Assembly (NCBI RefSeq): GCF_011299555.1
Contig: NZ_CP049857.1
Coordinates: forward strand, 2,542,001-2,606,000
Origin: Dysgonomonas sp. HDW5A
Lineage (GTDB): Bacteria > Bacteroidota > Bacteroidia > Bacteroidales > Dysgonomonadaceae
DNA length: 64,000 nt
Direction of reading: 5' to 3'
Positions 54,573 through 64,000 of the stretch are shown one piece after another. The notes under the pieces were generated by a model. It saw only the letters and a list, made by a program, of their open reading frames with translations, was not told the origin of the DNA and made no database searches. Within the stretch, counting starts at the first letter, position 1. Every line of letters begins with the position of its first letter. The position numbers and the translations under genes were made by a program.

Positions 54573-55724
54573 TTAAACATTCTCTTTTTGAACAAATGAA
54601 AAGAAAGTCTTGAAAATTATTTTCATATCAAACCAGAAAGAGCAATGTTGGGCATAATAGATATCTAACTGTTTTCGTTCTTCAGCTGACATTATAGCAC
54701 TGCCTCCTCTTTTCTCTACTTGCCATAATCCGGTTAATCCTGCAGGAGCTATAAACCGGTCGACATAGTTATCCGTAGTTAACAATTCGGCTTCATACAA
54801 GGGGAGGGGACGATTTCCTACAAAAGACATATCACCTTTCAAAATATTAATGAGCTGAGGCAGTTCATCTATGCTATACTTTCTAATAAACTTGCCTATC
54901 TTAATTATTCTTGGATCATTCTTATATTTTATGAATGAGTTTTCTTGCATCTGATGTCTATTTTCCAAATATCTATCTTCCGATATGGTATAGTCGTCCG
55001 CAATTAAAATGGTGCCGGATTCGGAACTTAAATCTTCATTGATCTTATCGCCTGATTGTTCTGGTAGATTTTCATCGTTATTCCGATTGTATTGATTTAA
55101 TAATAGATATTCCTTTAAACGTTTATCTGCATCGGGGTACATGGATCGGAATTTTAGAAAATCAAATATTTTGTAGTTACTTCCTACGCGTTTCGATTTA
55201 TAAATAATGGGGCCTTTGCTTTCAATCCTTATTAATATGGCTATTATAATAAATAAAGGCGATAATAGAAGCAAAGATATAGATGACATGACTATGTCGA
55301 AAATACGTTTGCCTAATGGAATATTAAAGGTTTGAAATTCTTGCTTATTTTGCTCTATCTCCGAGGAAAATGTTTCTTTTTTGCTGTAATAGTCAATTAT
55401 TTGCCTTATTGATTTGTTTGTGGCATACGGAGATAGGGTTGATCTAAGCCCTGACTCAAGGTACCTTACACGTTCTCCTTTTGGTATTGACTTGTCTGAA
55501 ACTAGAATTATATGAGCCTTTGGAAATATTTTTTTTAGAGAACCGAAGACATCTATATTGTAAGATATATCCATACTCTCAAGTAGTATATATTCTATAT
55601 CAGCATAGGATCCTATTTCTGATTCCAGAGGTATATATCCTTCCAAAACAACTAATTCACTCCAGTATTTTCTGAAATGAGATATGTAATCTGGTGTCTT
55701 TCCGATATAAAGGACAGGTGTCAT
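54573..55724 (-). CDS. Undecaprenyl-phosphate sugar transferase with N-terminal pseudo-receiver
   Basis: A 383-aa polyprenyl-glycosylphosphotransferase that starts repeat-unit synthesis. C-terminal domain: FDIVMSSISLLLLSPLFIIIAILIR (membrane), YKSKRVGSNYKIFDFLKFRSM, YSIDELPQLINILKGDMSFVGNRP and APAGLTGLWQVEKRGG. Residues 1-125 read like a receiver fold (VLYIG...YILLESMDI...HIILVSDK) without the acidic pocket and conserved Lys. It overlaps the CheY-like gene by 4 bp (ATGA), linking the regulator and the initiating enzyme. Confidence 0.88.
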   Translation of the reverse strand: MTPVLYIGKTPDYISHFRKYWSELVVLEGYIPLESEIGSYADIEYILLESMDISYNIDVFGSLKKIFPKAHIILVSDKSIPKGERVRYLESGLRSTLSPYATNKSIRQIIDYYSKKETFSSEIEQNKQEFQTFNIPLGKRIFDIVMSSISLLLLSPLFIIIAILIRIESKGPIIYKSKRVGSNYKIFDFLKFRSMYPDADKRLKEYLLLNQYNRNNDENLPEQSGDKINEDLSSESGTILIADDYTISEDRYLENRHQMQENSFIKYKNDPRIIKIGKFIRKYSIDELPQLINILKGDMSFVGNRPLPLYEAELLTTDNYVDRFIAPAGLTGLWQVEKRGGSAIMSAEERKQLDIYYAQHCSFWFDMKIIFKTFFSFVQKENV

Positions 55725-56086
55725 TTGAGTACTTTTTTTATTCTAACTTTCAACTCTGTGGGATTAAATGGCTTAAGAATATAGTCTTCGGCTCCTGATT
55801 CTAATAATCTTATTCTTTCAGAACTGGAATCCTCACTAGAAAGTATTACAAACGGTATTTCTTTGAAGAGTTCATTGTTCTTGAGATACATTAAAAATTC
55901 ATCTCCTCTCATCAGCGGCATACGAATATCAGAGAGTATGAGATCCGGAATATGTCCTTCTTCGAGCCAAGCTATTGCTTTCAGCGGATTTTCGAAATAA
56001 GTAACGTCATATTCTTCAGTAAAATAAATGGATATGATCTTAGCTATAGACTCTTTGTCATCGACAATTATAATTTGTTTTTTCAT
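55721..56086 (-). CDS. Single-domain response regulator (CheY-like)
   Basis: A 121-aa receiver with intact Asp-Asp pair (IIIVDDKES), phospho-acceptor LSDIRMP and Lys in LKPFNP. It has no output domain, so it should act by protein contact. First gene of the polysaccharide operon, coupled by ATGA to the sugar transferase, which suggests it regulates initiation. Confidence 0.9.
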   Translation of the reverse strand: MKKQIIIVDDKESIAKIISIYFTEEYDVTYFENPLKAIAWLEEGHIPDLILSDIRMPLMRGDEFLMYLKNNELFKEIPFVILSSEDSSSERIRLLESGAEDYILKPFNPTELKVRIKKVLK

Positions 56087-57155
56087 ATTTAAAACTTAGG
56101 TTCTATATTTTATTAATAGAGTTTTGTTTTCTTTTCTTTATTAGAATTTTGTGCTATGTATTTGTCTCGATAATAGATCATTGAATTTTTCGACTTTATC
56201 TGTTGTTTGAAAAAGTAAAAAAAAAGGTTATTTCATAAATGAAATTTATATGAAATTCATGCTGACTATATAGGTATCTAAACAATCTATAAGTAAAATA
56301 GTTTATTTGATCGATAGATTTAAACATGTCTAAAGTTGAGATTAATTCTCTTCTTTGGGCTTATAATATATTTTGTGTCTGATTTAAGTGTACACTAATG
56401 TGTGCTATTGTATCCATCTGTCTGTAATGTGAGATTTCAAGTGCTTAGTATTGAGGTTTTTGTTCGTTTTTTTGTGTTGTTATCTTAACGAAATATAGAA
56501 TAAGCAATTATTATATTTCTCTGTTTGATTGTTTGAAAGGTACCGTTAATAAATGGGGAATTCACAAAAGCTTTTTGTTGCAAAATGATGAGTTTTGCTA
56601 TTCTCTATAATCAAGACCGTAATAAATCTGGTCATAAAGAATTTTTTTTCGATAAATTTTTAGCAAATAAATAATATTTTCATGAGGCCTATTTAACAGT
56701 TAATAAAAGCATTGTTGTCTTGGCAACCTTTTTGTGGAGAAATAAGAGCTAGCTTGATTTGCATTCAGCATTTAAACCATTAAAAAAATATTACTTTTAC
56801 ACAATTCCCAATTTTCGAATAGAGTTTAATTTATTAAGATGGACTGTTGGCCACAAATGGACTAGTTGGTGTAATATTTTTTATAGTATTGATGGTTAAT
56901 ATTTATCAAATATTTGAGCGGATTTTAATAATGCTGTCCTTTCTACGATCAAATAATACATACCGGATGGTGAACAGATAGTTTCATTTCTAGAGATCTG
57001 CTTTTTTCTTTAGCGTCCATAAAATATATATTCTCATCATTTTATAATCTGAAGCAGAAAGCGTATTTTTATCCGTTAATGGCTATGTCATATAACAAAG
57101 AGATACTCAATAGAATAAAGCACATCAAATAATAACTATCCTAAACCCTAATATT
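56087..57155. other. 1.07-kb AT-rich intergenic leader of the polysaccharide operon
   Basis: No gene is supported in either direction. The region must hold the promoter of the polysaccharide operon on the minus strand and that of the ASCH-like gene on the plus strand. A full TTTG-N19-TAnnTTTG promoter is not obvious. GTTGTCTTGGCAAC near 56713-56726 is a weak hairpin. The length is unusual for the window. Confidence 0.4.
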
Positions 57156-57611
57156 ATGGTACATTTGGTTTATTGCGATGACAAAGAAAAAGTATTAGAA
57201 AAGATTCTTTCAGGAGAAAAAACAATGGTTGTAAGAGGAGCAGCCGGCAGGAAAATACCACACAGCAGAGTCTTTGCCGATGAAGTACTTTATTTTATGA
57301 AAAAAGGCTCTAAGAAAATAACAGCTAAAGCAAATGTTACCAATGTAGAGAATCTCACTAAACTATCAGAAGAAGAAATAATATCTACCCTGAAGGAGAA
57401 TCAGCCCAAACTGAATCTTTCCGACAAACAAAAAGCCCGTTGGCATAAAAAATGCCTTTGCCTGATTGAATTTGGAAGCGTTGAAGAAATAGCACCCCTT
57501 GATTTTGATCATCAGGGTAATATGGATGACTGGCTGATCATCGAAAAAATAGAAGATGTAGTGGTAGGAACCAGCATACCCTATAACTATGATAACAGCA
57601 AGTTTAAATAA
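57156..57611 (+). CDS. ASCH/PUA-like domain protein
   Basis: A 151-aa protein with an ASCH-like beta-barrel pattern: LEKILSGEKTMVVRGAAGRKIPHSRVF, LYFMKKGSKKITAKANVTNVEN and LCLIEFGSVEEI. ASCH proteins are predicted RNA-binding or nucleoside-modifying proteins. It is the first gene of a three-gene cluster with DUF3788 and an exonuclease. The family call is moderate. Confidence 0.5.
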   Translation: MVHLVYCDDKEKVLEKILSGEKTMVVRGAAGRKIPHSRVFADEVLYFMKKGSKKITAKANVTNVENLTKLSEEEIISTLKENQPKLNLSDKQKARWHKKCLCLIEFGSVEEIAPLDFDHQGNMDDWLIIEKIEDVVVGTSIPYNYDNSKFK

Positions 57612-57630
57612 TACAAAAACATTCCATAGT

Positions 57631-58065
57631 ATGAAAACCCAAGACTCAATTCAACTTTTGCGGGACGAAGAAATAATACCAACAGAAACAGTATTAGAAG
57701 AAGCATTAGGAAAAGACGTTTTTTCAGTCTATACCAAGCTAAATGAAATTATCCGTACCGAGTTTCAGATAGAACCCGAATGGAGATATTACAAAGACGG
57801 TAAATCATGGCTTTACAAAGCAGTATATAAAAAGAAGACAATATTCTGGCTTTCTATATGGGAAAAGTTCATAAAAATCAGCTTGCTTTTTACTGAAAAA
57901 ACACGTGGCGGAATTTATGATCTGGAGATCAGTAACGAAATTAAAGAAAGCTTCAAAAATGCACATGCTACCGGCAAATTGATCCCGTTGCTACTCGATA
58001 TTGATAAAGAACAACAATTGGCAGATTTGAGCCAGCTTATAAAATACAAGAAAACACTGAAATAA
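57631..58065 (+). CDS. DUF3788 family protein
   Basis: A 144-aa soluble protein with the DUF3788 pattern PEWRYYKDGKSWLYKAVYKKKTIFWLSIW. The ATG at 57631 fits the family start; the longer frame from 57589 overlaps the upstream gene. It ends directly at the exonuclease start codon. Function unknown. Confidence 0.7.
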   Translation: MKTQDSIQLLRDEEIIPTETVLEEALGKDVFSVYTKLNEIIRTEFQIEPEWRYYKDGKSWLYKAVYKKKTIFWLSIWEKFIKISLLFTEKTRGGIYDLEISNEIKESFKNAHATGKLIPLLLDIDKEQQLADLSQLIKYKKTLK

Positions 58066-58560
58066 ATGTTACGTGATTTTGCAGCCATAGACTTTGAAAC
58101 AGCCAACCAGCAACTATCCAGTGTTTGCAGTGTCGGAATCGTTATTGTCAGAAACGGTATAATCACAGACCGTTTCTATAGTCTCATTCAGCCCGAACCC
58201 AATTATTACTGCTATGGTAATACTACTGTTCATGGATTGACGGCTGCAGACACAGATACAGCACAGGTTTTTTCTAAAGTATGGAAAGAGATCGAACCAC
58301 TCCTTGGAAATCTTCCGTTAGTTGCTCATAACAAGGGATTCGATGAAGGTTGCCTCAAGGCCGCATTTAAAACGTACGGAATGGACTATCCCGATTACCG
58401 CTTCTATTGTACATTAGCCGAATCACGTCGTCAACTAAAACACTTACCCAATCATCAACTGCATACCGTAGCCGAAGATTGTGGCTACATTCTCGTCAAT
58501 CACCATCATGCTTTGGCTGATGCGGAAGCTTGTGCCGAGATAGCATTGCAATTGCTGTAA
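58066..58560 (+). CDS. DEDDh-type 3'-5' exonuclease
   Basis: A 164-aa exonuclease of the DnaQ superfamily. The acidic residues are in AAIDFETAN (D and E), AHNKGFDEG (D) and HHHALADAEA (the His and last D). TVHGLTAADT is the family loop. It may act in repair or RNA/DNA trimming. The start codon touches the stop of the DUF3788 gene. Confidence 0.85.
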   Translation: MLRDFAAIDFETANQQLSSVCSVGIVIVRNGIITDRFYSLIQPEPNYYCYGNTTVHGLTAADTDTAQVFSKVWKEIEPLLGNLPLVAHNKGFDEGCLKAAFKTYGMDYPDYRFYCTLAESRRQLKHLPNHQLHTVAEDCGYILVNHHHALADAEACAEIALQLL

Positions 58561-58574
58561 TAATCCGTATACAA

Positions 58575-58611
58575 AAACAGGCTACACGAAATTATTCCAT
58601 ATAGCCTGTTT
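58575..58611. terminator. Bidirectional terminator between exonuclease and gap genes
   Basis: AAACAGGCTA at 58575-58584 pairs with TAGCCTGTTT at 58602-58611; converging genes flank it. Confidence 0.8.
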
Positions 58612-58631
58612 ACTTACTGATATCGTTACGT

Positions 58632-60120
<1,489 letters not shown>

Positions 60121-60243
60121 TGTTCTTACTTTTTAGTTTTTGATTGTATTACAAAGATATACTATAATACAATTGTCTGTAATGACAAAAAATGTACAAT
60201 TTCTGCCATATCTGATTTCTTCTACCAAATAATACTTACTTTT

Positions 60244-60265
60244 AAAGTCTCAGACCTTTTTATTG
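60244..60265. repeat. Short palindromic element, site 4
   Basis: AAAGTCTCAGACCTTTTTATTG, between the cupin and GlxA-like genes; same element as 29445-29464, 40752-40769 and 42878-42897. Confidence 0.5.
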
Positions 60266-60355
60266 CTTTGGTAAGTGCAATAACAATAGCCTGTTACAAT
60301 TCGAAAGTATATTATTAAAAACTTTCATTTACTTAAATATTGAAATACGAAACAT

Positions 60356-61363
60356 ATGAATAAGCAATTAAAAATAAGACATATTGTAATACTGGTAGCT
60401 CCAGACTCAACATTGCTTACAACAGTAGGTCCTTTAGAAGTGTTCGCCAAAACCGTCGATCAATTTAACCTGATTCAGGATAAAGTTGATTTCAATTACA
60501 AGACCCATGTCGTATCAATGGAGAATACAAAGTTGATAAATACATCCTGCGGATTGCCAATACTAACTGAAGGTTGTTATGATGAGATAGATTATCCCAT
60601 AGATACATTGATGATAACAGGATTGGCGAGACATCTTGAAGAATTTTCCATGAATAAAATGTTGGAATGGTTGAAGCAACAGTCAAAAACAATCCGTCGG
60701 ATATGTTCGGTCTGTTCCGGAGCGTTTATTCTAGCTGAAGCAGGATTACTTGATGGGAAAAAAGCTACAGCTCACTGGTCGAAGAACGAAGAGCTGGCAC
60801 AATCATATCCCTTGATAGATGTTCAGATAGCCCGTATATTTATTAAAGACGGCAATGTGTATACAGCAGCAGGAATAACTTCGGGTATGGATTTGGCATT
60901 AGCCTTGATAGAAGAAGACCTCGGACAATCTTTTGCCTTGCATATTGCCCGATGGTTGGTTTTATACCTGAAACGTCCCGGAAACCAATCGCAGTTCAGT
61001 GCTTATTTGGATTATAAGAGTATCGGAAATCCGTCTATGAGAAAAGTTTGCGAATGGATATTGGAGCATCTGAGAGAAGACCTTACTGTAGAGGCACTCG
61101 CAGAACACGTTGCGATGAGTCCCCGTAATTTTGCACGGGTTTTTGTCCGTGAACTGAGGATTACGCCAGCCAAGTTTATCAATAAGTTGAGGATTGAGAA
61201 TGCCTGCCAGCATCTCATTGATACACAGTTTTCGTTAGATGAAATAGCTTCATATTGCGGACTAAAGACCGCAGAAAACCTGCGTCGTCAATTTATTAGT
61301 TTTATGGAGGTAACACCTGCTCAGTACAGGAAGAGTTTCCAATCGTCTTTAGTTGATGCTTAA
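60356..61363 (+). CDS. GlxA-family transcriptional regulator
   Basis: A 335-aa AraC-type regulator with an N-terminal DJ-1/PfpI-like domain: RICSVCSGAFILAEAGLLDGKKATAHW (the Cys is the DJ-1 nucleophile position) and AAGITSGMDLALALIEEDLG. Two HTH motifs follow (LTVEALAEHVAMSPRNFARVF and FSLDEIASYCGL). It is divergent from the cupin-gap pair and may regulate it. Ligand unknown. Confidence 0.88.
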   Translation: MNKQLKIRHIVILVAPDSTLLTTVGPLEVFAKTVDQFNLIQDKVDFNYKTHVVSMENTKLINTSCGLPILTEGCYDEIDYPIDTLMITGLARHLEEFSMNKMLEWLKQQSKTIRRICSVCSGAFILAEAGLLDGKKATAHWSKNEELAQSYPLIDVQIARIFIKDGNVYTAAGITSGMDLALALIEEDLGQSFALHIARWLVLYLKRPGNQSQFSAYLDYKSIGNPSMRKVCEWILEHLREDLTVEALAEHVAMSPRNFARVFVRELRITPAKFINKLRIENACQHLIDTQFSLDEIASYCGLKTAENLRRQFISFMEVTPAQYRKSFQSSLVDA

Positions 61364-61412
61364 TAGAAAGAGGAGGGATTGTTTTTTATTTTGGCGTGTA
61401 TTTTATACATGC

Positions 61413-62831
61413 TTATTTAATCACCTTGCTCAATATTTTAATACCTTTTTCCAACTGACTTTCAGACAATGAAGCGTACCCTAAACGGATTCCGTCAACT
61501 TCACTGTCAAAAGAATAATTTGTCCAAGGAATTATGCTGACACCCGTAAGTTTCAATGCTTCATTTAGCTTGTTTATATCTTGTTTGTTTTTCAATTTCA
61601 GCCAGAAAGCTAAACCTCCTTCGGGAACTTTGTAAGTAACCTTATCGGAGAGGTATTTATCAATCAAAGAAGCAAAGTAGTTCCGCTTATTCAGATAATA
61701 TTTAGATGCTTTGCGAATATGTTTCTTGATAACACCCGATTCGATAAGTTCTAAAATAGCCTGCTCCATAATGTTATCTCCCTGCAAGTCGATTATACGC
61801 CTAAGATTGCCTACTTTTTGTATAATATCTTTATTCGCAACGAGATAACCCACACGCAAGCTTTCGGAAATCATCTTACTGAAAGTTCCTATATATATTG
61901 TATCATTAGCACCATCCAAGGACGACAATGGAGCTATCGGACGGATGCCGAAGTGAAAATCGCAATCGTAGTCATCCTCTATGATTGTGAATCCATAACG
62001 ATTAGATAATTCGATCAATCGCAAACGTCTATCTAAGCTCAGAATGACGGTAGTAGGGTACTGATGGTGTGGAGTTATATATATAGCTTTTACTTGTTGT
62101 GTGGAAGCAATCCGTTCAACCTCTTCTACGCTAATGCCTTTTTCATCTATTGCAATCGGTATTAGTTCTGCACCGGCATGTCTGAAAGTTTCCCATGCAG
62201 GTCCGTAACCCGGATTTTCTACCAGAATTAAATCGCGTTCATTCAATAAAGCATGTGCTATCAAGAACAACGCCATCTGGCTACCTCGGGTAATACATAT
62301 CTGCGAATAGTCGGTATGCATTCCTCTTGTCTGATTCAGCATTCTGGAGACAGACTCTCTGAATCGAAGTGTGCCAAACTCACTTCTGTTTATCATGGGA
62401 TTTATTCTGGCTTTGCGGTTGAATATTTGTCTGTAACCACTGGCTAGTTCACGCATAGGTGCTATTTGGGTATCGGGTAGTCCACTGTCGAAAATGGCAA
62501 TAGATTCCTTTCCTCGGTCTGACAAATTTTCTTTTTGGACACCTCGCCTGTTCTCATGTCTTGCCCCAGCAGGTAGATTGGCAGATACAAACAAGCCTTT
62601 ACGCTCTTCGCTATACAACCACCCCTCCGAGATCAGAATATCCAAAGCCTTGATAACCGTGTTTCGATTGATTCCCAACTCGGATGCCAGCAGCCTGCTT
62701 CCGGGTAGAGCATCTCCCGATTTGAGCGTTCCATTCTTTATCATATCGATGATGTGATCGGCAATTTGTACATAAATTGCTTTCTTCGAATCTTTTTCGA
62801 ATTGTATTTGAATAATCCAAGGGCGGAGCAT
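61413..62831 (-). CDS. MocR-family regulator (PdxR-like)
   Basis: A 472-aa protein: GntR winged helix (IYVQIADHIIDMIKNGTLKSGDALPGSRLLASELGINRNTVIKAL) joined to an aminotransferase-like domain with the PLP-binding Lys in YIGTFSKMISESLRVGYLV. Such proteins sense PLP and control B6 genes. It is divergent from a YggS gene, also a PLP protein, and the TGGTATA repeat at 62833 and 62857 lies in the shared promoter region. Confidence 0.88.
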   Translation of the reverse strand: MLRPWIIQIQFEKDSKKAIYVQIADHIIDMIKNGTLKSGDALPGSRLLASELGINRNTVIKALDILISEGWLYSEERKGLFVSANLPAGARHENRRGVQKENLSDRGKESIAIFDSGLPDTQIAPMRELASGYRQIFNRKARINPMINRSEFGTLRFRESVSRMLNQTRGMHTDYSQICITRGSQMALFLIAHALLNERDLILVENPGYGPAWETFRHAGAELIPIAIDEKGISVEEVERIASTQQVKAIYITPHHQYPTTVILSLDRRLRLIELSNRYGFTIIEDDYDCDFHFGIRPIAPLSSLDGANDTIYIGTFSKMISESLRVGYLVANKDIIQKVGNLRRIIDLQGDNIMEQAILELIESGVIKKHIRKASKYYLNKRNYFASLIDKYLSDKVTYKVPEGGLAFWLKLKNKQDINKLNEALKLTGVSIIPWTNYSFDSEVDGIRLGYASLSESQLEKGIKILSKVIK

Positions 62832-62832
62832 C

Positions 62833-62863
62833 TGGTATATCTTATTTAATAATAATTGGTATA
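62833..62863. promoter_or_regulatory. Candidate MocR operator: TGGTATA direct repeat
   Basis: TGGTATA occurs at 62833-62839 and 62857-62863, spaced 24 bp start to start. A minus-strand -7 box TATATTTG (complement of 62864-62871) is next to the second copy. Direct repeats in this position are typical for MocR/PdxR regulators. Confidence 0.4.
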
Positions 62864-62910
62864 CAAATATAGTCCATATAGTATGTATTTTAGCAGGAAA
62901 AAAGAGCGAT

Positions 62911-63642
62911 ATGAATACTATAGTAGAAAATTTAGCCTATATCCACAAACGTATAAAGATGGTATGTGAATCATCCGGCAGGGCAGAAAGTGATGTCAGG
63001 CTATTGCTTGCCACCAAAACCGTTGCCCCTGAAAGGATAAAAATAGCTTTAGACTGTGGAGAAACATTAATCGGCGAAAATAAAATTCAGGAACTAAGGG
63101 ATAAAGACTCTGAATTGAAAGACTATCCGGTTGAACGTCACTTTATAGGACATTTGCAAACCAATAAAATAAAAGATGTCCTTAAATATGCTTCCTGCAT
63201 TCAATCTGTCGACAGGCTCGATTTAGCTCAAAAACTCGATCAGCGTTTACAGTATGAAGGTCGGTCAATCGATATTCTGGTTCAAGTAAACACTTCATTC
63301 GAGGACAGTAAATTTGGTGTTGCACCTGACGAAGCTATAAACTTAATCAAACATATAGCGCTGTATGATACATTGAATATAAAAGGTTTGATGACTATTG
63401 GTATTCTAAGTTCCGATAATGAATCGGTACGGAAATGTTTTCGCTTACTAAAGAAAATACAGCAAAAAGTAATTGCGGAACATATTGACAGAGTTGATAT
63501 GAACGTATTATCCATGGGTATGAGTGGTGATTTTGAGGCTGCCATCGAAGAAGGTTCAACGATGCTTCGAGTCGGCACATCTGTCTTTGGGTCACGTATA
63601 TATCCTGATAGTTTTTATTGGAATGAGCAGATCGGTAAATAG
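62911..63642 (+). CDS. YggS-family PLP homeostasis protein
   Basis: A 243-aa fold-type III PLP-binding protein. LLLATKTVAPERI holds the PLP lysine near residue 36; GENKIQELRDK, HFIGHLQTNKIK and SMGMSGDFEAAIEEGSTMLRVGT are family motifs. It is not an enzyme in the usual sense but buffers PLP. Divergent from the MocR gene, 79 bp away. Confidence 0.9.
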   Translation: MNTIVENLAYIHKRIKMVCESSGRAESDVRLLLATKTVAPERIKIALDCGETLIGENKIQELRDKDSELKDYPVERHFIGHLQTNKIKDVLKYASCIQSVDRLDLAQKLDQRLQYEGRSIDILVQVNTSFEDSKFGVAPDEAINLIKHIALYDTLNIKGLMTIGILSSDNESVRKCFRLLKKIQQKVIAEHIDRVDMNVLSMGMSGDFEAAIEEGSTMLRVGTSVFGSRIYPDSFYWNEQIGK

Positions 63643-63663
63643 ATCAGACATTTATAAAAAGTA

Positions 63664-63701
63664 AAAGAAAGTGATAAGAAAAATAATTTATCACTTTCTT
63701 T
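63664..63701. terminator. Bidirectional terminator between YggS and GNAT genes
   Basis: AAAGAAAGTGATAA at 63664-63677 pairs with TTATCACTTTCTTT at 63688-63701 (14-bp stem); genes converge on it. Confidence 0.8.
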
Positions 63702-63710
63702 GGTTTATAA

Positions 63711-64000
63711 CTACTTCCACCAATTGTAATAATTGTGTTCAGTATCTAATTCAAAACCACATTTGGGATACAAATTATTACCTATTTTGTTTGTCTTTTG
63801 TGTTTCGAGCAATAGCCCGCAAGCATCTGTTTCGTCGCAATATTGCTTGCAGCGATCAATGAGTGTTATTGCCAAGCCAGATCCACGATAAGTTGGGTCT
63901 ATAAATAAATCGCTCAACAACCATTGACGCTTCAAGGCTTTGTAATGGTATAGAGGGTATAATTGTGCAAAACCGACATATTTATCATTTTTCTTTATCA
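63711..64000 (-). CDS. GNAT N-acetyltransferase, cut by the window edge
   Basis: The open frame runs from the right edge of the window: KYVGFAQLYPLYHYKALKRQW, then LLSDLFIDPTYRGSGLAITLID (acetyl-CoA loop) and KTNKIGNNLYPKCGFELDTEHNYYNWW at the end. At least 95 aa are present and the N terminus lies outside. Substrate unknown. Confidence 0.8.
   Translation of the reverse strand, partial: IKKNDKYVGFAQLYPLYHYKALKRQWLLSDLFIDPTYRGSGLAITLIDRCKQYCDETDACGLLLETQKTNKIGNNLYPKCGFELDTEHNYYNWWK

Overview
The window looks like a chromosomal segment of a Bacteroidota bacterium, most likely order Bacteroidales and perhaps a Dysgonomonas-like genus (a guess from gene content). The evidence is low GC, A-rich leaders without strong Shine-Dalgarno sequences, TTTG-N19-TAnnTTTG promoters (clearest before a tRNA-Ser gene), a Bacteroidetes-type AddB-like nuclease, secreted proteins with the Bacteroidetes VGINT...ALDVQS N-terminal pattern, and a GH92 mannosidase fragment.

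Region 1 (1-16.7 kb) is ordinary chromosome: a double-ATPase ABC protein, TatD nuclease, B3/4 protein, AlkZ-like winged-helix protein, rnpA-yidD, GNAT, galE, DUF1761, asparaginase, a YkgJ-type protein, phospholipase A, a three-gene secreted-protein operon (two paralogues around a PKD protein), and the AddB-like nuclease.

Region 2 (16.7-35.2 kb) starts at tRNA-Ser(UGA) and reads as a decayed accessory island. It holds a stand-alone reverse transcriptase next to a perfect 119-bp direct repeat, two unknown genes, a nucleotidyltransferase-HEPN protein, an intact IS21-family element that truncates a GH92 gene, a ClpB-like fragment fused to a broken copper ATPase, and a copper operon (HMA-AraC regulator, HMA protein, DUF3347, multicopper oxidase). 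A set of small-molecule enzymes and NTF2/VOC proteins follows. At least four genes here are broken by microduplications, nonsense codons or truncation. A short sequence matching the tRNA 3' end at 35152-35164 may be an old attachment site.

Region 3 (35.7-56.1 kb) is an exopolysaccharide locus. UDP-glucose dehydrogenase and UDP-glucuronate decarboxylase (divergent pair) can supply UDP-glucuronate and UDP-xylose. A co-directional run on the minus strand then encodes, in order of transcription, a CheY-like regulator, an initiating sugar transferase with a pseudo-receiver domain, a half-length TolC-like protein, a Wzz/Wzc-like co-polymerase, a Wzy-like polymerase, many glycosyltransferases, an acetyltransferase, a Wzx-type flippase, and finally a receiver-histidine kinase whose phospho-acceptor Asp is Glu. 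No Wza-type exporter is present.

Region 4 (57-64 kb) is again housekeeping: ASCH-like and DUF3788 proteins, a DEDDh exonuclease, cupin-gap, a GlxA-like regulator, a divergent MocR/YggS pair (vitamin B6 homeostasis), and a GNAT cut by the window edge. The most unusual items are the RT/119-bp repeat locus, the receiver-bounded polysaccharide operon, and the cluster of fresh small-duplication frameshifts in the copper region.
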